From NCBI RefSeq assembly GCF_051014685.1, contig NW_027478515.1:868001-932000 (forward strand): 64,000 nt of DNA. Reading direction: 5' to 3'. The DNA comes from Ptiloglossa arizonensis (Eukaryota > Arthropoda > Insecta > Hymenoptera > Colletidae). The position numbers were made by a program, and so were the translations under genes. This document shows, piece by piece, positions 1 through 9,628 of the stretch. The notes below the pieces were generated by a model. That model did not search any database. It saw nothing but the letters and a program-made list of their open reading frames with translations, and was not told where the DNA came from. The number at the start of each line of letters is the position of its first letter. Positions within the stretch are counted from its first letter, which is position 1.

Positions 1-145
1 CATCTGAAGGCAGAAACTCGCCCGATTACAACGGTATGCGTACTTTTCCCCTAGGCCGTTCTGGTTATGCTTGTCGAGCATCAGAACTGCGAAAATTTTG
101 AGTTTTTCAAGCGTTGCTTACCTCCAAACTGCCATATCTCGCGAA

Positions 146-161
146 CGGATTGACCAATCCG
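146..161. other. 16-bp near-palindrome in each monomer (first example)
   Basis: Monomer positions 146-161 read CGGATTG-AC-CAATCCG, two 7-bp inverted arms around a 2-bp spacer. Subtypes A, C, D, E, F and G usually keep both arms. B1 has CGGAATG in the left arm, H has CAATTCG in the right arm with AA as spacer, and the right-end subfamily often has CAGTCCG or CGGATCG. A dyad in every unit is a candidate binding site for a dimeric protein or a cruciform, but allowing spacers of 0-10 bp a 7-bp inverted repeat would arise by chance in roughly one monomer consensus in eight. Confidence 0.75.
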
Positions 162-1570
162 CAAAATTTCTGTTGCATCTGAAGGTAGAAACTCGCCAAA
201 TTACAACGGTATGCGTACTTTTCCCCTAGCCCGTTCTAGTTATTCGGTTCGAGCATCAGAACTGCGAAAATTTTGAGTTTCTCGAGCGTTTCTTACATCC
301 AAACTGCCATATCTCGCGAACGGATTGATCAATCCGCAAAATTTCTGTTGCATCTGAAAGTAGAAATTCGCCCGATTACAAATGTATGCGTACTTTTCCC
401 CTAGCCCGTTCTAGTTATTCGTTTCGAGCAACAGAACTGCGAAAATTTTGAGTTTCTCAAGCGTTGCTTACCTCCAAACTGCCATATCTCGCGAACGGAT
501 TGACCAATCCGCAAAATTTCTGTTGCATCTGAAAGTAGAAACTCGCCCGATTACAACGGTGTGCGTACTTTTCCACTAGGCCGTTCTAGTTATGCTTGTC
601 GAGCATCAGAACTGCGAAAATTTTGAGTTTCTCAGGCGTTTCTTACCTCCAAACTGCCATATCTCGCGAACGGAATGACCAATCCGCAAAATTTCTGTTG
701 CATCTGAAAGTAGAAACTCGCCCGATTACAACGGTGTCCGTACTTTTCCCCTAGGCCGTTCTTGTTATTCGTTTCGAGCATCAGAACCGCGAAAATTTTG
801 TGTTTCTCAAGCGTTTCTTACATCCAAACTGCCACATCTCGCGAACGGATTGACCAATCCGCAAAATTTCTGTTGCATCTGAAAGTAGAAACTCGCCCGA
901 TTACAACGGTATGCGTACTTTTCCCCTAGGCCGTTCTAGTTATTCATTTCGAGCATCAGAACTGCGAAAATTTTGAGTTTCTCAAGCGTTTCTTACATCC
1001 AAACTGCCATATCTCGCGAACGGATTGACCAATCCGCAAAATTTCTGTTGCATCTGAAAGTAGAAACTCGCCCAATTACAACGGTATGCGTACTTTTCCC
1101 CTAGCCCGTTCTAGTTATTCGTTTCGAGCAACAGAACTGCGAAAATTTTGAGTTTTTCAAGCGTTGCTTACCTCCAAACTGCCATATCTCGCGAACGGAT
1201 TGACCAATCCGCAAAATTTCTGTTGCATCTGAAAGTAGAAACTCGCCCGATTACAACGGTGGGCGTACTTTTCCCCTAGGCCGTTCTAGTTATTCGTTTC
1301 GAGCATCAGAACTGCGAAAATTTTGAGTTTCTCGAGCGTTTCTTACCTCCAAACTGCCATATCTCGCGAACGGATTGACCAATCCGCAAAATTTCTGTTG
1401 CATCTGAAAGTAGAAACTCGCCCGATTACAACACTATGCGTACTTTTCCCCTAGGCCGTTCTAGTTATTCGTTTCGAGCAGCAGAACTGCGAAAATTTTG
1501 AGTTTCTCAAGCGTTTCTTACTTCCAAACTGCCATATCTCGCGAACGGATTGACCAATCCGCAAAATTTC

Positions 1571-1575
1571 TGTGC
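1571..1575. other. Single-base deletion shifting the register
   Basis: TCTGTTGCATCT is reduced to TCTGTGCATCT, losing one T. Monomer starts change from 1 to 0 modulo 175 from here on. Confidence 0.95.
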
Positions 1576-1749
1576 ATCTCAAAGTAGAAACTCGCCCGAT
1601 TACAACACTATGCGTACTTTTCCCCTAGGCCGTTCTAGTTATGCTTGTCGAGCATCAGAACTGCGAAAATTTTGAGTTTCTCAAGCGTTTCTTACCTCCA
1701 AACTGCCATATCTCGCGAACGGAATGACCAATCCGCAAAATTTCTGTTG
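1575..1749. repeat. Hybrid monomer (E left end, B1 right part)
   Basis: The first part has ACAACACTATGCG, diagnostic of E, with CATCTCAAAG as in other E copies. It then switches to TTATGCTTGTCGAG and GGAATGACC, diagnostic of B1. The switch lies between about monomer positions 40 and 65. This is the product expected of crossing over or gene conversion inside a monomer. Confidence 0.8.
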
Positions 1750-1924
1750 CATCTGAAAGTAGAAACACGCCCGATTACAACGGTGTGCGTACTTTTCCCC
1801 TAGCCCGTTCTAGTTATTCGTCTCGAGCAACAGAACTGCGAAAATTTTGAGTTTTTCAAGCGTTGCTTACCTCCAAACTGCCATATCTCGCGAACGGATT
1901 GACCAATCCGCAAAATTTCTGTTG

Positions 1925-2099
1925 CATCTGAAAGTAGAAACTCGCCCGATTACAACACTATGCGTACTTTTCCCCTAGGCCGTTCTAGTTATTCGTTTCG
2001 AGAATCAGAACTGCGAAAATTTTGAGTTTCTCAAGCGTTGCTTACCTCCAAACTGCCATATCTCGCGAACGGATTGAACAATTCGCAAAATTTCTGTTG
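1925..2099. repeat. Monomer subtype H (example)
   Basis: Its right half has CTCAAGCGTTGCTTACCTCC followed by GGATTGAACAATTCGC, so the dyad spacer is AA and the right arm carries one change. Here the left part has ACAACACTATGCG and GAGAATCAG; later H copies have GGTATGCG and GCATCAG. Confidence 0.75.
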
Positions 2100-2274
2100 C
2101 ATCTGAAAGTAGAAACTCGCCCGATTACAACGGTGTGCGTACTTTTCCCCTAGGCCGTTCTAGTTATTCGTTTCGAGCATCAGAACTGCGAAAATTTTGA
2201 GTTTCTCGAGCGTTTCTTACATCCAAACTGCCATATCTCGCGAACGGATTGACCAATCCGCAAAATTTCTGTTG
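2100..2274. repeat. Monomer subtype F (example)
   Basis: GGTGTGCG or GGTGGGCG, CCTAGGCC, TTCGAGCATCAG, then TTTCTCGAGCGTTTCTTACATCC. The CTCGAG hexamer and ACATCC together mark this subtype. The dyad is intact. Confidence 0.8.
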
Positions 2275-2449
2275 CATCTGAAAGTAGAAATTCGCCCGAT
2301 TACAAATGTATGCGTACTTTTCCCCTAGCCCGTTATAGTTATTCGTTTCGAGCTACAGAACAGCGAAAATTTTGAGTTTCTCAAGCGTTGCTTACCTCCA
2401 AACTGCCATATCTCGCGAACGGATTGACCAATCCGCAAAATTTCTGTTG
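2275..2449. repeat. Monomer subtype G (example)
   Basis: GTAGAAATTCGCCC with ATTACAAATGTATGCG, CCTAGCCC, then a GCAACAG or GCTACAG site and CTCAAGCGTTGCTTACCTCC. The AAATTCG and AAATGTATG changes are the clearest markers. A sister form has ACAACTGTATGCG. Confidence 0.8.
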
Positions 2450-2624
2450 CATCTGAAAGTAGAAACTCGCCCGATTACATCGGTGTGCGTACTTTTCCCC
2501 TAGGCCGTTCTAGTTATGCTTGTCGAGCATCAGAACTGCGAAAATTTTGAGTTTCTCAAGCGTTTCTTACCTCCAAACTGCCATATCTCGCGAACGGAAT
2601 GACCAATCCGCAAAATTTCTGTTG
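2450..2624. repeat. Monomer subtype B1 (example)
   Basis: GGTGTGCG, CCTAGGCC, GTTATGCTTGTCGAGCATC, TTTCTCAAGCGTTTCTTACCTCC and GGAATGACCAATCC. GGAATG breaks one base pair of the dyad. This copy also has TTACATCGGTG, shared with the copy at 5,775. Confidence 0.8.
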
Positions 2625-2799
2625 CATCTGAAAGTAGAAACTCGCCCGATTACAACGGTGTGCGTACTTTTCCCCTAGGCCGTTCTTGTTATTCGTTTCG
2701 CGCATCAGAACCGCGAAAATTTTGTGTTTCTCAAGCGTTTCTTACATCCAAACTGCCACATCTCGCGAACGGATTGACCAATCCGCAAAATTTCTGTTG
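2625..2799. repeat. Monomer subtype C (example)
   Basis: GCCGTTCTTGTTATTCG, CAGAACCGCG, ATTTTGTGTTTCTC, TTACATCC and GCCACATCTCGCG. This is the most easily tracked subtype. C or C-like copies carrying CTTGTTATTCG occur at 761, 2,685, 6,010, 8,110, 11,610, 21,234, 24,208, 31,559, 33,309, 35,059, 36,984, 40,484, 42,409, 45,559, 46,259, 46,959, 47,834, 49,759, 51,858, 54,657, 55,182, 56,407 and 56,932. Confidence 0.85.
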
Positions 2800-2974
2800 C
2801 ATCTGAAAGTAGAAACTCGCCCGATTACAACGGTATGCGTACTTTTCCCCTAGGCCGTTCTAGTTATTCGTTTCGAGCATCAGAACTGCGAAAATTTTGA
2901 GTTTCTCAAGCGTTTCTTACATCCAAACTGCCATATCTCGCGAACGGATTGACCAATCCGCAAAATTTCTGTTG
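2800..2974. repeat. Monomer subtype D (example)
   Basis: GGTATGCG, CCTAGGCC, TTATTCGTTTCGAGCATCAG, TTTCTCAAGCGTTTCTTACATCC, with the dyad intact. It follows C almost wherever a full C monomer occurs. It is close to the array consensus. Confidence 0.75.
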
Positions 2975-3149
2975 CATCTGAAAGTAGAAACTCGCCCAAT
3001 TACAACGGTATGCGTACTTTTCCCCTAGCCCGTTCTAGTTATTCGTTTCGAGCAACAGAACTGCGAAAATTTTGAGTTCTTCAAGCGTTGCTTACCTCCA
3101 AACTGCCATATCTCGCGAACGGATTGACCAATCCGCAAAATTCCTGTTG
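2975..3149. repeat. Monomer subtype A (example)
   Basis: GGTATGCG, CCTAGCCCG, TTCGAGCAACAG, GAGTTTTTCAAGCGTTGC and ACCTCC. The T run in place of TTTCTC and the GCAAC site define it. Many copies also have CGCCCAATTAC. In this copy the run reads GAGTTCTTC, shared with 6,401, 8,501, 9,901 and 12,001. Confidence 0.8.
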
Positions 3150-3324
3150 CATCTGAAAGTAGAAACTCGCCCGATTACAACGGTGTGCGTACTTTTCCCC
3201 TAGGCCGTTCTAGTTATGCTTGTCGAGCATCAGAACTGCGAAGATTTTGAGTTTCTCGAGCGTTTCTTACCTCCAAACTGCCATATCTCGCGAACGGATT
3301 GACCAATCCGCAAAATTTCTGTTG
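3150..3324. repeat. Monomer subtype B2 (example)
   Basis: It shares GGTGTGCG and TTATGCTTGTCGAG with B1 but has TTTCTCGAGCG and an intact GGATTGACCAATCC dyad. This copy also has TGCGAAGATTTTG. Confidence 0.78.
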
Positions 3325-3499
3325 CATCTGAAAGTAGAAACTCGCCCGATTACAACACTATGCGTACTTTTCCCCTAGGCCGTTCTAGTTATTCGTTTCG
3401 AGCATCAGAACTGCGAAAATTTTGAGTTTCTCAAGCGTTTCTTACCTCCAAACTGCCATATCTCGCGAACGGATTGACCAATCCGCAAAATTTCTGTTG
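3325..3499. repeat. Monomer subtype E (example)
   Basis: ACAACACTATGCG is diagnostic, with CCTAGGCC, TTCGAGCATCAG and CTTACCTCC or CTTACTTCC. E often occurs as an adjacent pair in which the second copy begins CATCTCAAAG. Confidence 0.8.
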
Positions 3500-3674
3500 C
3501 ATCTGAAAGTAGAAACTCGCCCGATTACAACGGTATGCGTACTTTTCCCCTAGCCCGTTCTAGTTATTCGTTTCGAGCAACAGAACTGCGAAAATTTTGA
3601 GTTTTTCAAGCGTTGCTTACCTCCAAACTGCCATATCTCGCGAACGGATTGACCAATCCGCAAAATTTCTGTTG
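3500..3674. repeat. Second subtype A monomer, closing the 10-mer
   Basis: It has the A markers GCAACAG and GAGTTTTTCAAGCGTTGC, but CGCCCGATTAC instead of CGCCCAATTAC, which separates it from the A monomer four places earlier. Confidence 0.75.
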
Positions 3675-5249
3675 CATCTGAAAGTAGAAACTCGCCCGAT
3701 TACAACGGTATGCGTACTTTTCCCCTAGGCCGTTCTAGTTATTCGTTTCGAGCATCAGAACTGCGAAGATTTTGAGTTTCTCGAGCGTTTCTTACATCCA
3801 AACTGCCATATCTCGCGAACGGATTGACCAATCCGCAAAATTTCTATTGCATCTGAAAGTAGAAATTCGCCCGATTACAACTGTATGCGTACTTTTCCCC
3901 TAGCCCGTTCTAGTTATTCGTTTCGAGCAACAGAACTGCGAAAATTTTGAGTTTCTCAAGCGTTGCTTACCTCCAAACTGCCATATCTCGCGAACGGATT
4001 GACCAATCCGCAAAATTTCTATTGCATCTGAAAGTAGAAACGCGCCCGATTACAACGGTGTGCGTACTTTTCCCCTAGGCCGTTCTTGTTATTCGTTTCG
4101 AGCATCAGAACTGCGAAAATTTTGAGTTTCTCAAGCGTTTCTTTCCTCCATACTGCCATATCTCGCGAACGGATTGACCAATCCGCAAAATTTCTGTTGC
4201 ATCGGAAAGTAGAAACTCGCCCGATTACAACGGTATGCGTACTTTTCCCCTAGCCCGTTCTAGTTATTCGTTTCGAGCATCAGAACTGCGAAAATTTTGA
4301 GTTTCTCAAGCGTTGCTTACCTCCAAACTGCCATATCTCGCGAACGGATTGAACAATTCGCAAAATTTCTGTTGCATCTGAAAGTAGAAACTCGCCCGAT
4401 TACAACGGTGTGCGTACTTTTCCCCTAGGCCGTTCTAGTTATTCGTTTCGAGCAACAGAACCGCGAAAATTTTGAGTTTCTCGAGCGTTTCTTACATCCA
4501 AACTGCCATATCTCGCGAACGGATTGAACAATCCGCAAAATTTCTGTTGCATCTGAAAGTAGAAATTCGCCCGATTACAAATGTATGCGTACTTTTCCCC
4601 TAGGCCGTTCTAGTTATTCGTTTCGAGCAACAGAACTGCGAAAATTTTGAGTTTCTCAAGCGTTGCTTACCTCCAAACTGCCATATCTCGCGAACGGATT
4701 GACCAATCCGCAAAATTTCTGTTGCATCTGAAAGTAGAAACTCGCCCGATTACAACGGTGTGCGTACTTTTCCCCTAGGCCGTTCTAGTTATGCTTGTCG
4801 AGCATCAGAACTGCGAAAATTTTGAGTTTCTCAAGCGTTTCTTACCTCCAAACTGCCATATCTCGCGAACGGAATGACCAATCCGCAAAATTTCTGTTGC
4901 ATCTGAAAGTAGAAACACGCCCGATTACAACGGTGTGCGTACTTTTCCCCTAGCCCGTTCTAGTTATTCGTCTCGAGCAACAGAACTGCGAAAATTTTGA
5001 GTTTTTCAAGCGTTGCTTACCTCCAAACTGCCATATCTCGCGATCGGATTGACCAATCCGCAAAATTTCTGTTGCATCTGAAAGTAGAAACTCGCCCGAT
5101 TACAACGGTATGCGTACTTTTCCCCTAGCCCGTTCTAGTTATTCGTTTCGAGCAACAGAACTGCGAAAATTTTGAGTTTTTCAAGCGTTGCTTACCTCCA
5201 AACTGCCATATCTCGCGAACGGATTGACCAATCCGCAAAATTTCTGTTG
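3675..5249. repeat. Nine monomers between the two HOR copies
   Basis: No gene. The order is an F-like monomer with GAAGATTTT, a G-like one with AACTGTATG, a C-like one lacking CCGCG, then H, F, G, B1 and two A-type monomers. The last two include AAACACGCCC and TTCGTCTCGAG, as at 1,750. Relative to that site one extra A monomer is present, so offsets to the left segment change from 18 to 19 monomers: a one-monomer insertion or deletion. Confidence 0.75.
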
Positions 5250-6999
5250 CATCTGAAAGTCGAAACTCGCCCGATTACAACACTATGCGTACTTTTCCCC
5301 TAGGCCGTTCTAGTTATTCGTTTCGAGAATCAGAACTGCGAAAATTTTGAGTTTCTCAAGCGTTGCTTACCTCCAAACTGCCATATCTCGCGAACGGATT
5401 GAACAATTCGCAAAATTTCTGTTGCATCTGAAAGTAGAAACTCGCCCGATTACAACGGTGTGCGTACTTTTCCCCTAGGCCGTTCTAGTTATTCGTTTCG
5501 AGCATCAGAACTGCGAAAATTTTGAGTTTCTCGAGCGTTTCTTACATCCAAACTGCCATATCTCGCGAACGGATTGACCAATCCGCAAAATTTCTGTTGC
5601 ATCTGAAAGTAGAAATTCGCCCGATTACAAATGTATGCGTACTTTTCCCCTAGCCCGTTCTAGTTATTCGTTTCGAGCTACAGAACAGCGAAAATTTTGA
5701 GTTTCTCAAGCGTTGCTTACCTCCAAACTGCCATATCTCGCGAACGGATTGACCAATCCGCAAAATTTCTGTTGCACCTGAAAGTAGAAACTCGCCCGAT
5801 TACATCGGTGTGCGTACTTTTCCCCTAGGCCGTTCTAGTTATGCTTGTCGAGCATCAGAACTGCGAAAATTTTGAGTTTCTCAAGCGTTTCTTACCTCCA
5901 AACTGCCATATCTCGCGAACGGAATGACCAATCCGCAAAATTTCTGTTGCATCTGAAAGTAGAAACTCGCCCGATTACAACGGTGTGCGTACTTTTCCCC
6001 TAGGCCGTTCTTGTTATTCGTTTCGAGCATCAGAACCGCGAAAATTTTGTGTTTCTCAAGCGTTTCTTACATCCAAACTGCCACATCTCGCGAACGGATT
6101 GACCAATCCGCAAAATTTCTGTTGCATCTGAAAGTAGAAACTCGCCCGATTACAACGGTATGCGTACTTTTCCCCTAGGCCGTTCTAGTTATTCGTTTCG
6201 AGCATCAGAACTGCGAAAATTTTGAGTTTCTCAAGCGTTTCTTACATCCAAACTGCCATATCTCGCGAACGGATTGACCAATCCGCAAAATTTCTGTTGC
6301 ATCTGAAAGTAGAAACTCGCCCAATTACAACGGTATGCGTACTTTTCCCCTAGCCCGTTCTAGTTATTCGTTTCGAGCAACAGAACTGCGAAAATTTTGA
6401 GTTCTTCAAGCGTTGCTTACCTCCAAACTGCCATATCTCGCGAACGGATTGACCAATCCGCAAAATTCCTGTTGCATCTGAAAGTAGAAACTCGCCCGAT
6501 TACAACGGTGTGCGTACTTTTCCCCTAGGCCGTTCTAGTTATGCTTGTCGAGCATCAGAACTGCGAAGATTTTGAGTTTCTCGAGCGTTTCTTACCTCCA
6601 AACTGCCATATCTCGCGAACGGATTGACCAATCCGCAAAATTTCTGTTGCATCTGAAAGTAGAAACTCGCCCGATTACAACACTATGCGTACTTTTCCCC
6701 TAGGCCGTTCTAGTTATTCGTTTCGAGCATCAGAACTGCGAAAATTTTGAGTTTCTCAAGCGTTTCTTACCTCCAAACTGCCATATCTCGCGAACGGATT
6801 GACCAATCCGCAAAATTTCTGTTGCATCTGAAAGTAGAAACTCGCCCGATTACAACGGTATGCGTACTTTTCCCCTAGCCCGTTCTAGTTATTCGTTTCG
6901 AGCAACAGAACTGCGAAAATTTTGAGTTTTTCAAGCGTTGCTTACCTCCAAACTGCCATATCTCGCGAACGGATTGACCAATCCGCAAAATTTCTGTTG
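5250..6999. repeat. Ten-monomer higher-order repeat, copy 2
   Basis: Same order H-F-G-B1-C-D-A-B2-E-A as copy 1. Near-identity extends from about 5,148 to 7,170 (against 1,823-3,845). Differences seen include GTCGAAAC at 5,261, GTTGCACCTG at 5,771 and TTTCGAGC against TTTCGCGC in the C monomer. Confidence 0.83.
5680..6929. repeat. Block recurring 2,100 bp downstream
   Basis: This segment (end of G, then B1-C-D-A-B2-E-A) recurs at 7,780-9,029, exactly 12 monomers away, with few differences, such as TCTGAAGCG at 8,156 against TCTCAAGCG. Similarity stops where an A-type TTTTTCAAG is replaced by an F-type CTCGAG at 9,030. Confidence 0.78.
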
Positions 7000-9628
7000 C
7001 ATCTGAAAGTAGAAACTCGCCCGATTACAACGGTATGCGTACTTTTCCCCTAGGCCGTTCTAGTTATTCGTTTCGAGCATCAGAACTGCGAAGATTTTGA
7101 GTTTCTCGAGCGTTTCTTACATCCAAACTGCCATATCTCGCGAACGGATTGACCAATCCGCAAAATTTCTGTTGCATCTGAAAGTAGAAACTCGCCCGAT
7201 TACATCGGTGTGCGTACTTTTCCCCTAGGCCGTTCTAGTTATGCTTGTCGAGCATCAGAACTGCGAAAATTTTGAGTTTCTCAAGCGTTTCTTACCTCCA
7301 AACTGCCACATCTCGCGAACGGATTGACCAATCCGCAAAATTTCTGTTGCATCTGAAAGTAGAAACTCGCCCGATTTCAACGGTGTGCGTACTTTTCCCC
7401 TAGGCCGTTCTAGTTATGCTTGTCGAGCATCAGAACTGCGAAAATGTTGAGTTTCTCGAGCGTTTCTTACCTCGAAACTGCCATATCTCGCGAACGGATT
7501 GACCAATCCGCAAAATTTCTGTTGCATCTGAAAGTAGAAATTCGCCCGATTACAAATGTATGCGTACTTTTCCCCTAGCCCGTTCTAGTTATTCGTTTCG
7601 AGCATCAGAACTGCGAAGATTTTGAGTTTCTCGAGCGTTTCTTACATGCAAACTGCCATATCTCGCGAACGGATTGACCAATCCGCAAAATTTCTATTGC
7701 ATCTGAAAGTAGAAATTCGCCCGATTACAACTGTATGCGTACTTTTCCCCTAGCCCGTTCTAGTTATTCGTTTCGAGCAACAGAACAGCGAAAATTTTGA
7801 GTTTCTCAAGCGTTGCTTACCTCCAAACTGCCATATCTCGCGAACGGATTGACCAATCCGCAAAATTTCTGTTGCATCTGAAAGTAGAAACTCGCCCGAT
7901 TACATCGGTGTGCGTACTTTTCCCCTAGGCCGTTCTAGTTATGCTTGTCGAGCATCAGAACTGCGAAAATTTTGAGTTTCTCAAGCGTTTCTTACCTCCA
8001 AACTGCCATATCTCGCGAACGGAATGACCAATCCGCAAAATTTCTGTTGCATCTGAAAGTAGAAACTCGCCCGATTACAACGGTGTGCGTACTTTTCCCC
8101 TAGGCCGTTCTTGTTATTCGTTTCGAGCATCAGAACCGCGAAAATTTTGTGTTTCTGAAGCGTTTCTTACATCCAAACTGCCACATCTCGCGAACGGATT
8201 GACCAATCCGCAAAATTTCTGTTGCATCTGAAAGTAGAAACTCGCCCGATTACAACGGTATGCGTACTTTTCCCCTAGGCCGTTCTAGTTATTCGTTTCG
8301 AGCATCAGAACTGCGAAAATTTTGAGTTTCTCAAGCGTTTCTTACATCCAAACTGCCATATCTCGCGAACGGATTGACCAATCCGCAAAATTTCTGTTGC
8401 ATCTGAAAGTAGAAACTCGCCCAATTACAACGGTATGCGTACTTTTCCCCTAGCCCGTTCTAGTTATTCGTTTCGAGCAACAGAACTGCGAAAATTTTGA
8501 GTTCTTCAAGCGTTGCTTACCTCCAAACTGCCATATCTCGCGAACGGATTGACCAATCCGCAAAATTCCTGTTGCATCTGAAAGTAGAAACTCGCCCGAT
8601 TACAACGGTGTGCGTACTTTTCCCCTAGGCCGTTCTAGTTATGCTTGTCGAGCATCAGAACTGCGAAGATTTTGAGTTTCTCGAGCGTTTCTTACCTCCA
8701 AACTGCCATATCTCGCGAACGGATTGACCAATCCGCAAAATTTCTGTTGCATCTGAAAGTAGAAACTCGCCCGATTACAACACTATGCGTACTTTTCCCC
8801 TAGGCCGTTCTAGTTATTCGTTTCGAGCATCAGAACTGCGAAAATTTTGAGTTTCTCAAGCGTTTCTTACCTCCAAACTGCCATATCTCGCGAACGGATT
8901 GACCAATCCGCAAAATTTCTGTTGCATCTGAAAGTAGAAACTCGCCCGATTACAACGGTATGCGTACTTTTCCCCTAGCCCGTTCTAGTTATTCGTTTCG
9001 AGCAACAGAACTGCGAAAATTTTGAGTTTCTCGAGCGTTTCTTACATCCAAACTGCCATATCTCGCGAACGGATTGCCCAATCCGCAAAATTTCTGTTGC
9101 ATCTGAAAGTAGAAATTCGCCCGATTACAAATGTATGCGTACTTTTCCCCTAGCCCGTTCTAGTTATTCATTTCGAGCAACAGAACTGCGAAAATTTTGA
9201 GTTTCTCAAGCGTTGCTTACCTCCAAACTGCCATATCTCGCGAACGGATTGACCAATCCGCAAAATTTCTGTTGCATCTGAAAGTAGAAACTCGCCCGAT
9301 TACAACGGTGTGCGTACTTTTCCCCTAGGCCGTTCTAGTTATGCTTGTCGAGCATCAGAACTGCGAAAATTTTGAGTTTCTCGAGCGTTTCTTACCTCCA
9401 AACTGCCATATCTCGCGAACGGATTGACCAATCCGCAAAATTTCTGTTGCATCTGAAAGTAGAAACTCGCCCGATTACAACACTATGCGTACTTTTCCCC
9501 TAGGCCGTTCTAGTTATTCGTTTCGAGTATCACAACTGCGAAAATTTTGAGTTTCTCAAGCGTTTCTTACTTCCGAACTGCCATATCCTGCGAACGGATT
9601 GACCAATCCGCAAAATTTCTGTTGCATC
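6090..9628. repeat. 20-monomer (3,500-bp) tandem duplication, copy 1
   Basis: It aligns with 9,590-13,128 at exactly 3,500 bp offset. Private markers shared by the two copies include AAAATGTTGAG (7,441 and 10,941), ACCTCGAAAC (7,470 and 10,970), TTACATGCAAAC (7,638 and 11,138), GGATTGCCCAATCC (9,071 and 12,571) and CTTCCGAACTGCCATATCCTG. The only mismatch I noticed is TAGATATTCG at 11,961 for TAGTTATTCG. Confidence 0.92.
7780..9029. repeat. Second copy of the 5,680-6,929 block
   Basis: A twelve-monomer offset from 5,680-6,929. It lies inside the 20-mer, so it was copied again at 11,280-12,529. This nesting dates the 12-monomer event before the 20-monomer event. Confidence 0.75.

Larger units (their letters stand above)
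1..1924. repeat. Left segment: eleven monomers ahead of the first HOR
   Basis: This stretch holds no gene. The subtype order is two odd mosaic monomers, then G, B1, C, D, A at 351-1,225, an F-like monomer with GGTGGGCG, an E monomer, a hybrid monomer at 1,575, and a variant A with AAACACGCCC. The G-B1-C-D-A order repeats the core of the 10-mer found downstream, so this looks like an older or partly rearranged HOR copy whose start lies outside the window. Confidence 0.85.
1925..3674. repeat. Ten-monomer higher-order repeat, copy 1
   Basis: Ten 175-bp subtypes in the order H-F-G-B1-C-D-A-B2-E-A make 1,750 bp. Each is recognised by its own diagnostic bases (see the individual monomers). The same order returns at 5,250-6,999, offset 3,325 bp (19 monomers), with only about four mismatches seen over the roughly 1.9 kb that can be aligned. 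The first seven subtypes also return at 34,299 and 39,724. This makes it the best candidate for the ancestral HOR of the array. Confidence 0.85.

Noticed and set aside
18..35. A CENP-B-box-like site: the reverse complement of GCCCGATTACAACGGTA matches 7 of the 9 core positions of the CENP-B box.
   Set aside because: Two of the four bases of the TTCG half are wrong, and E and Z monomers lose it further. A 7-of-9 match is expected about 0.5 times by chance in 175 bp on both strands.
91..170. An internal sub-repeat: GCGAAAATTTTGAG and CGCAAAATTTCTG resemble each other about 70 bp apart, and GCATCAGAA resembles GCATCTGAA.
   Set aside because: The two pairs have different spacings and the matching stretches are short and A/T-rich, so descent of the monomer from a shorter duplicated unit is not supported.
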